A model generated the notes under the pieces. That model worked only from the letters and a program-made list of their open reading frames with translations, ran no database searches and was not told the origin of the DNA. Of a stretch of 64,000 nt of DNA, positions 52,799 to 63,930 are shown piece after piece. Every line of letters begins with the position of its first letter. The stretch's first letter is position 1. A program made the translations under genes and the position numbers. The stretch is from Prorocentrum cordatum (lineage: Eukaryota > Sar > Dinophyceae > Prorocentrales > Prorocentraceae). The stretch covers positions 75,001 to 139,000 of the forward strand of contig CAUYUJ010015272.1 in assembly GCA_963575745.1 (NCBI GenBank), in the 5' to 3' direction.

Positions 52799-53680
52799 GT
52801 CCATATGACCCCCTTGCTTCAGCTCATGGGGCTCACACGGCCCATCGTAAGGCCCAAAAGGCTCACAAAGGTCACAGGGCGAATAGGGTTCATAGGGCTC
52901 ATAGGGCTCAAAAGGCGGATGGGGCTCATGCAGCTCCTTGGGCTCATCGGGCCCATCATAGGGCTCGTAGGACTCGTAGTGTTAGTACGGTTCATCGGGC
53001 TCATGAGGCTCATATGGCCCATCGGGCCCACGAGCCTCATCGGGCTCATAAGGGTCATAGTGTTGATACGGCGCATGTGGTTCATAGGGTTCATGGGGGC
53101 TCAGGGCTTACTGGGCTCATAGGGTTCATCGGGTTCGTAGGGCTCATCGGGCTCACTGGGCTCACAGACCAAATTGGGCGCATAGGGCTCAGAAAGCGCA
53201 TCTGGCCCATGGTGTTCATAGAGCTCGTAGGTTTCGTCGGCCTCTCGGGGCCCTTGGGGCCCATAGGGCTCAGAGGGCTCATCGGGCCCACAGGGCGCAC
53301 TGAGCTCCTTGGGCTCAGAAGGGCCCATCATGATCATCTGGCGCATAGGGCCTGTATGGCGCAGAGGGCGCGCAGGGCTACGTGCGGTCCTCCTCGGTCC
53401 CCGTCGGGTCTCCTCGGTCCCCCTCGGTCCTCCTCGGTCCCCCTCGGCCCCCCATCGGTCCCCCTCGGCCCCGCCCCAGGTGCCCATCCCTGGTCCCCCC
53501 ATCGGCCCCCCTCTGTGTCCTTTAGTTCCCCTCGGTCCTCCTCGGTCACCGCAGGTCCTCCTCGTTCTTTTTCTGTCCCCCTCGGTCCCCATCGGCCCCC
53601 TCGGGCCCCCCTCGGCCCCCCCATCGGCCCCCCCTCGCCCCCCTCTTAGTTCCCCTCGGTCCATCCTACCTTCAGGGGGC
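52799..53680. repeat. GGGCTCATA and CCTCGGTCCCC degenerate repeats
   Basis: GGGCTCATAGGG-type units (52820-53345) change to CCCCTCGGTCC-type units (53380-53670). The region starts at a GT immediately after the coding character of block B ends, so it is probably intronic. All ORFs here are repeat artefacts. Confidence 0.75.
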
Positions 53681-54363
53681 ATGGTCCTTTATCGAGACGC
53701 TTCGCGCTGACTTACAACAGCGGGCTCCTATCGAGACGTGTCTGGTTGGCCCAAAGAGCCACTTCTTATCGACGCGCCCTGCGCCGACTCGGGCCATCCA
53801 GCATTTCGCGATGAAGACTGGTCGGGCCGAGAATAAGCATGGTAGAATAGAGCATTGTAGGGTTCGTGATCGGGTTGATCCAGGTAGAATCGGTACCAGT
53901 GGGGCAGAGCCCACCCAGGTCCAACCCAATATATCCCAGGCAAGTCCAATTCACTTCAATGTTAGGGTACATATAGGGTCAGCGGTGGCTGATCTCATTC
54001 GGATTGAACGTGCCGCGGTTAGCGTGCACGATTGGCCACCCCACCGCAATATAATTCCCCATGTGTCTATGTTCGCACGGCTGGTATCGCATTCCCCTCG
54101 CCACGTGGGACCCAACGTCAATACCCACCAATATTGTATTGAGGGGCGGGGGCTGTTTCTGCGCGGTCCGTTGCTCTTGCAGGAAGCCCTGCGCAAGGTC
54201 CCAATGCGCAATGTTCACATGGTGGCTTTCGTTTTTTCGTCCACGGGGCGGCCCGCCAACATCTTCCGACATGTCCCAAACCACACTGGGGGCATTTGCA
54301 AGGGGGCCGCGACAGTTCCGTATCAGGTGTGCGCCAGCTCGTGCGGTACAGTCCCCTGCTCTC
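53681..54363. other. No confident gene
   Basis: This stretch is less GC-rich and not repetitive, with no convincing frame. It may be intron sequence between blocks B and C. Confidence 0.4.
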
Positions 54364-54555
54364 CCCCTCCTCCTCCTCCTCCTCCTCCTCCTCCTCCTCC
54401 TCCTCCTCCTCCTCCTCCTCGCCCTCTTCGTCATCCTGCTCCTCCTGCGGCTCCTCCTACGGCTCCTCCCCCTCCCCCCTCCTCACCCCCCCCCCACCCC
54501 CCCCCACTGCCCCCCCCCCCCCCCCCCTCCCCCCCCCCCCCCCCCACCACCCCCC

Positions 54556-54598
<43 letters not shown>

Positions 54599-54627
54599 AC
54601 CCCCCCCCCCCCCACCCCCCCCGAGCT
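54364..54627. repeat. CCT microsatellite and C homopolymers
   Basis: CCTCCT units, then C runs of up to about 40 broken by A or T, ending CCGAG at the start of block C. It would be an extreme pyrimidine tract in front of a 3' splice site. Confidence 0.9.
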
Positions 54628-56259
54628 CAACACCTCCGAATTGACGTTCTTGCAAGGTTTAAAGCCGACGTCGAGGCCTGGATTGCAGCTGGAAAAAGCG
54701 TCAACCCAATTGTCAAAAGCATGGTCAAACGGTCTCCATTCAATGCTGCATCAATGCAGTGGGCGATAGTGTTCGGCAAGCTTGGTAAGAATTTTGAGAC
54801 TGTGACAAAGGAGCAGCTGCACCTTACAAAAGCATTCTTTCGTGGCTTTGCCCAGACGCGCACCGTCGAACTGGCGAATCAGTACCTGCGTGATTGCGAG
54901 ATTCGGGACAACTGCAGCCGCACAATTACAGATTTCACTTTGTGGGAGCTGCCTGCCAAGCAACGTCTTATACAGGATAATGAAAGGGTGGAGGTCCAGA
55001 CCACAACGACGTGCAGCCCACCGCCGCACCAGGACTTGGTTAAGCTCTTCCACGCGCAGCCTGCGATCCAGAAGGCCAAGACAGGCGCTGGACCTCGTGA
55101 GCTGGCATGTGTAGACCTCAGGAACGAAGGGGGCTCTAAACTTAAAGGCGTCACCAACCGCAGGGATTGGGCGAGTCCTGACGATGTTGGCCTCCAACGC
55201 ATCGCCGCAGAGGTGGAATGTTTGTTAGAGCTGCATCGGGCCGACTGGAACCGTGCTTCAGATGTTTGGAAATCAGGACTGTTACCCCGAGGTGAATATA
55301 TTCGTAGGTTGCGAGATGATGCAGTCTTCTTCGTGGTACGTACTTATCCTGCTGGCGCAATGTTATGGCCTGCCATAAAGGTCGACACCACATCTTGGGC
55401 GGTCGATTGCAAAGTCGGGAACCTGGCGTGGGAGTTCGCAACTGACACCGGGCAGTGCAAGGTGCTGCGCGTGGAGACTCTTTTCTCCATCCATGCGTGG
55501 GTGAAACATGGCGTCCCCAGTGGAATTGTGCAGCGCTCCGACGGGGAGATGAACGTCCTCGAGTTCCACGCCGAGCGAGGCTTCTGCCAGATCAGTGAGA
55601 CTGCGCTCAAGCAGGTGCTCAAAGATGAGCGGGGCCTTGAGGCGCCAACGCAGCCTGACAAGTGCCCCAGCCTTCATCAGGAGATGGTGTTCCTGGCAAT
55701 GAAGAAGGCCAAGCCAGACTGGGATGACAAGAGGGCGATCGCTGCGATGAAGCAGGGCAGTTTAGCCACAAGCATGGAGTTCTTGGGTGATGTCATGCTT
55801 GATGAGGAGACCATTTGCGACGTCCTGCCGCGCGGCGAGCAGAAAGAGTTGAAAAGCTACATGGAGGCCACGCGCGCCAAGCAGGTCACATTTCAAGCCG
55901 AGTCGGTGACGCTGAAAGACACGGCGAAGTCCTTCTTCAAAGCAGCCAAGGTGGAGAAGAAGGGTGCCAAAGGCTCGAAGGACGGCAAACGCGTTCTACC
56001 GCCGAAGTCAGAGAAGACAGCGGACTTCACGAAGTTCTTGCTCGACAGCAAGCCCTCGCCAGCAGGCGTCGAGGAAGATGCCTACAACGGGCGGTGGAGG
56101 TGCCAATGCCCAGGCAGGGTTTCGAAGTCAGTATCGTGGACCATGCGTGGGCACGAGGCGGCTGCGGAGCTTGTCATGTACTACCTGTGGACGTGGCATT
56201 GTTTGGCGACTCCAGACGAATGCCCCTTCGTGTTTCCAGAGGGCATTTCCCTCATATGA
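54628..56259 (+). CDS. Orphan protein block C
   Basis: A single uninterrupted frame of about 543 codons runs from the AG at the end of the C-tract to a TGA at 56257-56259. It begins around LRIDVLARFKADVEAWIAAG. It includes ordered segments (SMQWAIVFGKLGKNFETVTK, WAVDCKVGNLAWEFATDTGQ) and a long Lys/Glu-rich linker (KAAKVEKKGAKGSKDGKR). A C-terminal segment has two close cysteines (WRCQCPGR) and a final hydrophobic, His/Cys-containing stretch (YYLWTWHCLATPDECPF), possibly metal-binding. No family is recognised. The absence of stops over 1.6 kb and the even composition make it the best-preserved of the three orphan blocks. It could be the last exon of a gene starting at 48,317. Confidence 0.65.
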   Translation, partial: QHLRIDVLARFKADVEAWIAAGKSVNPIVKSMVKRSPFNAASMQWAIVFGKLGKNFETVTKEQLHLTKAFFRGFAQTRTVELANQYLRDCEIRDNCSRTITDFTLWELPAKQRLIQDNERVEVQTTTTCSPPPHQDLVKLFHAQPAIQKAKTGAGPRELACVDLRNEGGSKLKGVTNRRDWASPDDVGLQRIAAEVECLLELHRADWNRASDVWKSGLLPRGEYIRRLRDDAVFFVVRTYPAGAMLWPAIKVDTTSWAVDCKVGNLAWEFATDTGQCKVLRVETLFSIHAWVKHGVPSGIVQRSDGEMNVLEFHAERGFCQISETALKQVLKDERGLEAPTQPDKCPSLHQEMVFLAMKKAKPDWDDKRAIAAMKQGSLATSMEFLGDVMLDEETICDVLPRGEQKELKSYMEATRAKQVTFQAESVTLKDTAKSFFKAAKVEKKGAKGSKDGKRVLPPKSEKTADFTKFLLDSKPSPAGVEEDAYNGRWRCQCPGRVSKSVSWTMRGHEAAAELVMYYLWTWHCLATPDECPFVFPEGISLI

Positions 56260-57010
56260 CCAGTGACAGCTGCTGCGGCTGTTAATTCATCGTTTTCATG
56301 CGTCGCGCTGCGGGGCACGACGGGCCCAGTTTCAGTATCGCACGTTGTTGCATGTACTCCCCACCTGTTGATGATGGTACGTACACGTACGCAAGCATAT
56401 TGTTACAATAATAACATGTCATGGCAGCGCAACAACATTGAACGTGCGAATGTTGCATATGATCACAGTGCATGTCGCCAGCTGGCGCTGCCAGCAGCAT
56501 CGCAGGGCGCAGACGCGCCCCGTGGGCCTCGATTTCCTGAGGCCGACTTGTACACTGCAGGGGTCGGGTGCTCGACTGCACCAGCAGTCGACGCGAGTAG
56601 GCGACAGCTTCGACGCCACAAGTTCGATCCAGATGATGGCTCGTCTTCCGTGCACCTACATCGCGCTCTTCAATGTCCCCGCTGTCTGTTCCACCACCCC
56701 ATCCCCATTCTCTTTTCCCATGGGGGTATCCAACATCTCTGAGATCAGGATGCGAGTTCGATTGGGCGCAAGCTGTTGCCCAATGGGTCCAAGAGGTCGA
56801 AGTGAGTGGAGTGCGTCCCGCCTGATATCCATTCCAGGCGCAGGGGGGGTGCCAAGTTCCAGGTTTGTCCATCGCGATTGTAGCCATTATCTATGCCTGC
56901 GTCCTGTGGTATCCATTGCGCAGGTCACTCCCTTTATTCTCGTGTCGGTTGCGATCGCACGATGCGTTGCGATATACATTTGATCCGAAGGCTTCGCCTT
57001 GAACACCGTC
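56260..57010. other. No confident gene
   Basis: Unique DNA of ordinary composition. A plus-strand frame (56263-56742) and its minus-strand counterpart have no motif. It may be 3' flank of block C. Confidence 0.4.
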
Positions 57011-57018
57011 TGGACGGC

Positions 57019-57185
57019 GGGGGGGGGGGGGGAACCAGCGGGAGGAGTGCGAGGAGGAGGGCAAGGACGAGGAGGAGGAGGATGAGGAGGGGGAGGGGGA
57101 TAAGACCGATAACGTAGAGGAGGGCGGGCAGGAGGAGGACGACGAGGAGGAGGGGGAGGGGGGTGAAGGGAGGCGGGAAGAGGGG
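57019..57185. repeat. G run and GGA microsatellite
   Basis: A G run of about 13, then GGAGGA and GGGGGA units. Confidence 0.85.
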
Positions 57186-57379
57186 GAATCCACGCATGAA
57201 TGAACGAACAACGCCTGAGAGCGCAAGACGAAGATCCAGCGAACCGTAAGCGTCGTGGGTGTTTTTTTTTGTTTTCGCATCGCACCCTAAGGAAATCAGT
57301 AGCAGGAACTGGCGATGCAGCAGCCTTAACAATACCAAATGAGCAGCGTGGACGGTTTACCTCACCACAGGCAGGCGCG

Positions 57380-58250
57380 GCCCTGGGGGCGTCTTAGAGC
57401 GTCGGCCCAAGGGAGCGCACGGTTGCATCTTGGGGGCCGCTTGGGAGCTCCCTGGGGGCATCTTGGTGGCCTCTTGTGGCCTCCTGGGCGCTTCTCGGGG
57501 CGGTTTTGGGTGTCTTAAGGGCGCTTACCTGGGACATCTTGGAGGAGATCTATCAAACAAGGAGCTTCAAGTATGGCCACCCCTTCCCCCCCCCCCCCCC
57601 CCCTCCCCAGCTTCGGCTTCTGGAGCCATGAAGATCGCCTCGTGAGCTCCTCTTGGGGCTGTGTTGGACCGGTTTTGTGCGCTCATGGGGCAGTCTTGGG
57701 GCTCTAGTTGGCCTTTATTGGGGCCCTATGAAGCCCTCTTGGAAACGCGTCGAAGCATCGGACGGCCACCGAAAGCAACGCAGCGGGAATGCTGAATCCA
57801 TTGCATGTCTTCAAGCGCTTGAATGATGTTGGCCTGCTGGGGGGCCCCCCTGGGGGGCTCCGTTGCCGCCGGGGGCCGTCTTGGGGCGGCGTTGGGACCT
57901 CCAGGGGCATCCTTGGCACCAAACCGAAGCATCTTGTGTTATAGTGTGCCATATTGGAGGTCAGCGTGGGCTCTATTAGGCCCTCGCGGGGCCGTCTTGT
58001 GCCAGTTTGGGAATGTCCCAAAGATGTCCCCGCAACTGGTTTGGTTGTTCGTTGGATGGGGGTGCGATGGGAGCTACGAAAGCAACGTGGCTGAGATTTT
58101 GCCTCGGCCAGTTTGCCTCCTGGCGCTGCGTGAGGCCTCCTCTCGTGGGGCCTCCTTCGGGTGCCTTCTTGGGGCACCCGATGTTCCTCTGAACACGCCC
58201 AGTGGGGTCTTCTCATGGCCCTATGAGGACACATGAACGCCCCGAGAAGG
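57380..58250. repeat. CCAAGACGGCC family, minus orientation, degenerate
   Basis: CTTGGGGGCC, GGGGCCGTCTTG and CTCTTGGGG units with less regular spacers near 57750-57830 and 58020-58110. A C run lies at 57584-57602. Confidence 0.6.
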
Positions 58251-58489
58251 CCGCGCGGGGGACCACGCAACGCGCGCAAACAAGGCGCGCGAACAGCGCA
58301 AGGCCAAGAGCCGTCTAAAGCACTCCCTCTGAGACCCCACCCCCTTCCCCCCCACTGGGAGAGCTGAGCTCCCATTGGGGCCCGCATGGGGCCCTCTTTG
58401 TTACGCTGCATGCTGCCGCGCCATGTTGATGCACATCACAATGTAATTCGTCTCGGCGTCTTCCCTAGATGGGTTTGCGAAGATGCGCA

Positions 58490-59469
58490 CAGCGCCAATA
58501 CTATGCGATGGTAGGCATGACAGGGTATACTTGGGCGGGGCATGGTAGGGCGGGGTAAAATATTATAGTGCACGGTACGGGTGTGTTACGTACATAGCAA
58601 AGAATGACATGGCAGCGTCGGGTAATAGTCGGGTCGGGTATGGGGGCGTAGAATTAGTCATGGTGTGTAAGAGAAGGACCGCGGGTATGTAATCGCGCAA
58701 AGAAGCTCGCGTGGATGGATAGAGTGGAGTAGGGCAAGTGTTGAATAGTAGGTGTAGTCGAGTCGTTTCGCCGCCCGACTGGAGTAGTAGCGAACCGAGT
58801 AGACGAAATAATATTTGGGTGTCGTAGCGTGGTGCCGAATAGAGTATGGCCGAGTATGGTGTAACACAGCGTGGGGCAGGGGTAGAGGGTATATATTCGG
58901 GTAGAGGCTTGCAACCGCGCCGCATAACCGATAAGTGGCGAATCTAAATGTGAGAGTAGAGGGCACGGCGTAAAGACTGGATCGTATATTGTAGAGAGCA
59001 GGTTGAAGTAGGAGGAGAATCGGGTAACATCGGGCTGGGATGAGCAGAGAAGGGGAGGGGCAGGGTATATAACGGAACGCGGCGAATGATAACGTATGGG
59101 TACGGTAGAGCAAGCTCGCGTGGATCGTGGTGGCGTACTGTAGAGTTGTTTGGGCTGGGTGCTGGGTAGCGTAGCGAACCGTGGCGCGGTGCAGACCACA
59201 ACGACCAGGCTAATTCGCGTAGTTAGCGTAGCGTGGTGTGAAGTATGGCATATTAGATTAGATCAGGTGGCGCAATGTGAAATCATCGCACATAATAAGG
59301 GCACAGAACGGTGGAGTCCTTTACGGCAGAGCATACATATGTTCTTGAAAATATACATAAGTTCGAGTATGTGTGCGTGTGTGTGTGTGTGTGTGTATGT
59401 GTGCGTGCGCGTGTGTGGTGCGTCGATTGTGGCGGTGGTCGCGGCGCGCGTCCGCGCGTGCGTCTGTGG

Positions 59470-59533
<64 letters not shown>

Positions 59534-60130
59534 GAGAGAGAGAGAGAGAGAAGGTGTGCGCGCGTGGGTGGGCGAGGGGGGGGGGGGGGGCGCGGGTGGA
59601 GTGCGGGGTGGCGCAGGTAAGGGTAGAGCGGGGTAGGTAGGGTAGGGTACGTAGAAAAAGGGCAATGATGTAAAACAATGAGTTTGACAGAACGAACTTT
59701 CATTAGCGTAAAAAAGGTCGACCACACGCAATTGAACGTAATGTAAGTCAGGTCGGGGCAGGCAGATCAGAATAGAGTATCATAGCGTAAGGTAGGTTAG
59801 TAGTGTGTAGACCGCGATAGAGTAGGATTGGCGTCTGGCACGGTAGAACTGCACATATCTGGGAACACCAGGACAAGTAGAGTAGAACATATTGGAGCGG
59901 CGTAGAGTTGAGTAGTATTCAGACGAGTAAGCTAGAGCGGGGCATGTTCGTGTGAGGACGCGGCTGAAATAAGATGCAGTATACTACGTCAGCTAACAAT
60001 GGTGAACGATAATCGAATAGAGCAGATCAGAGCCGAGCTGGGTAGCGTTCTCAATGTATAGTACGGTAGAGTAGAGCAAGGCAAAACACGGGCAAGGCAT
60101 ATTCTAGGGCGGTAAACATAGTCCAAACGC
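58490..60130. repeat. GTAGAG/GGGTA-type degenerate repeat, C-poor strand
   Basis: About 1.6 kb dominated by GTAGAG, GGGTAG, GTAGCG and GAGTAG words on the plus strand, with strong depletion of C. A GT tract and a near-perfect GA tract (59470-59550) interrupt it. Minus-strand frames rich in Tyr/Pro/Ser are artefacts. Confidence 0.7.
59375..59555. repeat. GT then GA dinucleotide microsatellites
   Basis: GTGTGCGTGT units, then about 80 bp of GA. Confidence 0.95.
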
Positions 60131-60453
60131 TAAGCCCCCTAACAATGAAGAGATGCGCACTCTTGTTCGGTGCCAACGCTTATACAAATATGAATACGTA
60201 CATATATGTATACTTTCCCACATGCATGCACGCATACTATTCGTGGACAGCGCCGCGGACTGTTACAGGACGCCCGTGCAGAGATAGCGCGCGCGGCAGG
60301 CTGCATTGCCGCGCGCGTGCGGGGGGCGTTTTGTTGCCCTCTTGCGCGAGAAACCCGTCGCCATTGAGCGGCGCGAGCGGTGGGCGCCCAATTCGACGTG
60401 CAAAGGGGTTTCGGTAGGGTTGGATTTCGGAGGGGGGGTTAGTTAAGTTCGAG

Positions 60454-62160
60454 ATGATGATCATCTTCGACTTCGGCAGTGCCCCCCCGTCGTTTTCGGT
60501 GCCCGTTCTACGACCTGCGCTGCAGAGGGCAGGATTCACTGATGGTCTCTACCGGCTGAACCTGGGCACGCACTGGCTGCCGCGCGCCTTCGTGGCCCCG
60601 TGGGGCGAGCTGCGCAGCTTCGTGCCGATCGCGGTCGGCGTCGCGCAGGGCTGCCCAACCACTTTCGGGGCCCTTGCGGGCCGTGGCCATGGACCCCACG
60701 CGTGGCCCACGTGGAGGAGACCCTGCAGGACTGGGGCGCCTCCGAGGTGGGCGTCTGCGCGGACGACGTCGGCGCGCTGTTGCAGGGCCGCAGGCTTCTC
60801 CAGCTTATCCGCAGGGTCTTCGCCTGTGCGCGGGCTCAGGTTGGCTTGGCCTTCGAGCCCGCCAAATGCAAGGTGGCGCTTCTGTCTGCGGCGTTTTCTG
60901 TGGAGCTCGCAGCTTGCGCGAAGGCGTGGCAGGCGCAAGCGCTGCCAGGCTGGGAGCAGATGGACGTCGCCCCGTTTGCGAAGCACCTGGGCTTCATCCT
61001 CGGGCCCGGTGCCTCCCTGGGCGACGTTCGGCAAGAGACTGGCGCGAAGTGGATTCATTGTATTCGTGAGCTGTCCCTTGAGGAGACGCCGGTGCACATG
61101 TCCGCTGTGCTCTGCAACGCTCGCGTGCCCGCGGTCCTCAGTTACCTGATGCATGTGGTGCTTCCCCCCGCCGCGCTGAGCAAGCGCGAGGATTGGGCGT
61201 GGCACAAGATCTGGCACGCCCCTCCCCGGTCCATCTCCCGCGCTGGCATCTTGGGAGTGAGCAGTTGGTCGGCTTTGCGGCCCGCGAGCATGGTCGTCCT
61301 CTTGCCTGGCCTCTCGGATGGGAACAGCTATCCGCGCGGTGCGCAACTGGTTGCACAGCTCGAGCCTCTGCGCGAGCACCCGTTCAAGCGCGGGGTCCTC
61401 GCGGAGATCGGCAAAGGATGGTGGTCGCCAGCTTTCTGGCCTGCCATGCCGCTGTTGGCCCACCAGGTCGAGGCCAAGCAGGCCAAGTTCCTTTTGAAAA
61501 CTCACGCTGCTGCCGCCCGCGCCGCCCTCGCAGCCCTCGAGAAAACCCTTGGGCATGTGCGCGTGCGTGTCTAAAGTTCCCTCTCGGCTTCTCTTCGCGT
61601 CTCCCTCTGGTCCCGACGTCCTCCATCTCACCCTCGCAACGCGCGTGGCCTCCTGGGAACTCCCAATGTCGGAATATTTTTGGACAGCCTTCGGAGACCT
61701 CGTTCGGAATTGGGGCCCGCCTGCTTGGCAAAGTGCGGTACTCAAGACGATTGTAGGCGGTTGGTTCACCAGCGCAAGACCGCGCTCGACGGTGCTCAAC
61801 TCATGGAGTTTCAGTTGCTCACAGTGCCGTGAAGAGATGCTGCATTATATCAATTGCCCAGTTTTGCGGAGGCTTGTATAGCACCCAAAGTTGCCTCCTG
61901 AATCCCCCTCCTCGCGTCTTGGGCTCGACGGATCCCCCGCGCCCGAGATTGTCGAGAGAATGGTTCGGGCTTTCCACTTGTATCATGTTTTGCGTGCTGC
62001 CCCTGGCCCTGGCCTACTCGACAGCGAGGAGGCTCTCATTACAACTTACGGCGTGCTGCGATGGCCCTTGAAGAGCTCTCTGGAGGGCACTTCTAGGCCT
62101 GCCTGGTGGGGCCCGTCTGGGCACCTCCTGAGTGCGATACATATTCGCACACATATGACA
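60454..62160 (+). pseudogene. Non-LTR reverse transcriptase, 5'-truncated, several lesions
   Basis: The sequence starts inside the palm at motif A (MIIFDFGSAPPSFSV), frame 1, and continues to motif B (VGVAQGCP). A frame change near 60,670 leads to frame 0, with motif C in the variant form VCADDVGALL (Asp codons 60762 and 60765). The connection domain follows (KHLGFILGPGASLGDVRQET, NARVPAVLSYLMHVVLPP) to about 61,550. A further change to frame 1 gives NWGPPAWQSAVLKTIVGGWF, a zinc knuckle CSQCREEMLHYINC (C-x2-C-x5-H-x3-C), an in-frame TAG at 61879-61881 and then a helical tail (PEIVERMVRAFHLYHVLRA). The CADD in place of the usual YADD and the knuckle resemble the family of the 3-kb fragment. 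Truncation inside the palm is typical of incomplete target-primed reverse transcription. Confidence 0.8.
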
Positions 62161-62324
62161 TAATATAACAACCCATCTACTGATTTGGATTTGGGGTCAT
62201 GTAGTACTAACACCAGAATCGTGCGGAAATGGCACGTCCTCAGAGGGGGGTATGGCCGGCCTCGGGAAGATGGTGGTATCTGTTGCATTTTGAGAAATGG
62301 AAAAATATACGTCGTGCAGTGGGG

Positions 62325-62450
62325 CGGAGACGAGCGGCGGAGACGAGCGGCGGAGACGAGCGGCGGAGACGAGCGAGGGCGAGCGCGGAGACGCCAGACC
62401 GCCAGCCAGGTCCAGCCGACGGGCGGCGACGAGGCGGTAACGGGGCGGCG
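62325..62450. repeat. GAGCGGCGGAGAC 12-bp repeat and duplicated segment
   Basis: Four to five GCGGAGACGAGC units are followed by two copies of CAGACCGCCAGCCAGG (62395, 62468). Confidence 0.85.
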
Positions 62451-62754
62451 ACGGTGATCACGGAACCGCCAGACCGCCAGCCAGGCCGAGCTCTTTTTGA
62501 ACAGAAAGTAGAACTCCTAAGTGCAAACACTGTTTGGGCAGAATCGCCCAACATCGGTCCCGGAAAAGGGGGAGATATTTTGACGATGCGTGCAGGGGTG
62601 GGTTGTGGCCTTACAACATGACGGAAAGAACGCTAGCGAGAGAAGTTATGCATATGGTTTTAGCCCGAATGGGGGGGGTCCAGGGTGGGGGGGGGCGCGC
62701 CGATTTGTCTAACACGCCCAGCGGGGGCCATGTTGGCGTTTTTTCCGGCCCAGG

Positions 62755-63375
62755 ACGCTTCAACAAACACCCGACAAACTCCCAAGACGGCTTGGGATAT
62801 TTCCAAGACGGTCCAACATATGCCCCAGAGGCCCCAACGCGGCCCAAGAACGCTTCAGGAGGGGCAGCGGTGGCCCCGAGACGGCTTCAGAAACCCCGCG
62901 GACCCCCCAAAGGGCCCCGCGAGGACCTCCAAGAGGAACTCAAGAGGCAGCAGCGATCGATTTCCCTTATGTTTTTGATGGTTTGTGGGACTCTTCTTCG
63001 TTTTCGGGCCAAATAACTGCCAAAGACACCGTTTGGGGCCGCCAAGGTCGCCCCGACACGAACATCCCAAGAGAGCTTCAAGACGGCACACAACAGCCCC
63101 GAGACGGGCCAAGGAGGGCCCCACAGAGGCCCAAGATACTCCCGGGAGAGCTTCGCTGGGGCCACAAGAGGCTTCCAACAGGGCCCCGCGGGCGCCCCAA
63201 GCTGGCCCAAGCCCCCCAAGACGGTCCAAGAGGGCCTCAGGACGGCCCAAGAGGGCCCCCAGACGGCCAACAAGGGCCACACAACGGGCCCGAAGACCCC
63301 CAAAAGGTTTCCGAGACGCCTTCCAGGTGCCTTTTTTCCGAGCCTCTAACTACATTTTGGGCTTTCGGAGGCCGC
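62755..63375. repeat. CCAAGACGGCC family, plus orientation, 400-bp period
   Basis: CCCAAGACGGC and GGCCCCGAGACG units with AT-richer spacers at about 62956-63015 and 63335-63370, roughly 370-390 bp apart. The first spacer matches that at 6459 in several words (ATTTCCCT, GTTTTTGATGG). Confidence 0.7.
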
Positions 63376-63489
63376 TTCGCTGCCACGGCTGGAAGCAGTT
63401 TGGAAAACATCGGCGTTCGACACTTCCTTCACAGAACCGCTCTTTTTGTTCCCGTGGTGGCCAAGGTTTGAACAGCCTTACCAGACAGC

Positions 63490-63930
63490 ATGAGCATTCT
63501 AACACGCCCGCTCCGTGCAGGCACGGTGGCGGATTCCTGGCCTGCAATGGTTGCCCTCGTCGTCACGACCTGTCCCTGCTGGGGAGCTGGGGGTGGCCTA
63601 TTGAAGAGAGTTTTCAGGTTCTTAAGCGTGTCCTCGGGACTGCTCACTTCCAGACTTGTCCTGGGGATGGTAGTTCACTGGTTGTTTTGGCTAACAGACT
63701 CGCGAGTCACAGTCTATATGGGCGCAGCATTGTTCACAACCACGCTGGCCATCTGCCTGACATTCTTGTTCGACACTCTGGCAGATCTCTTGGAGAGCAA
63801 GGCTGTCGCGATGAAACGGGAAGCGGGCGCATTCCATTGCCAATTCTTTACGCTTGGCGTGCCCCCACCAGAACATCCAGAAATGATTTACAGGCGAACT
63901 GTCGTGAGAAAGGAGGCGGATGAGTATTAG
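63490..63930 (+). CDS. Membrane protein, C-terminal exon
   Basis: The open frame from ATG 63490 gives 146 residues and ends in a natural-looking C-terminus at a TAG (63928-63930). Hydrophobic segments include SWPAMVALVVTTCP, RLVLGMVVHWLFWL and MGAALFTTTLAICLTFLF. The end reads CQFFTLGVPPPEHPEMIYRR and then TVVRKEADEY. That end matches the exon at 21,217-21,400 and, less clearly, the hydrophobic layout of the 20,505 gene, so both belong to one gene family. The start may be an exon border rather than a true initiator, because a CCAAGACGGCC block and 100 bp of other DNA lie directly upstream. The family is not recognised. Confidence 0.6.
   Translation: MSILTRPLRAGTVADSWPAMVALVVTTCPCWGAGGGLLKRVFRFLSVSSGLLTSRLVLGMVVHWLFWLTDSRVTVYMGAALFTTTLAICLTFLFDTLADLLESKAVAMKREAGAFHCQFFTLGVPPPEHPEMIYRRTVVRKEADEY

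Noticed and set aside
53979-54655. Arg-rich and Gly-rich minus-strand ORFs
   Set aside because: They are the complement of the CCT and C-homopolymer tract.
56880-56892. GTAGCCATTATCT, partial spliced-leader resemblance
   Set aside because: Only 10 bases match and no gene follows.
59150-59620. ORFs with ERERER or SLSLSL runs
   Set aside because: They are translations of the GA microsatellite and its complement.
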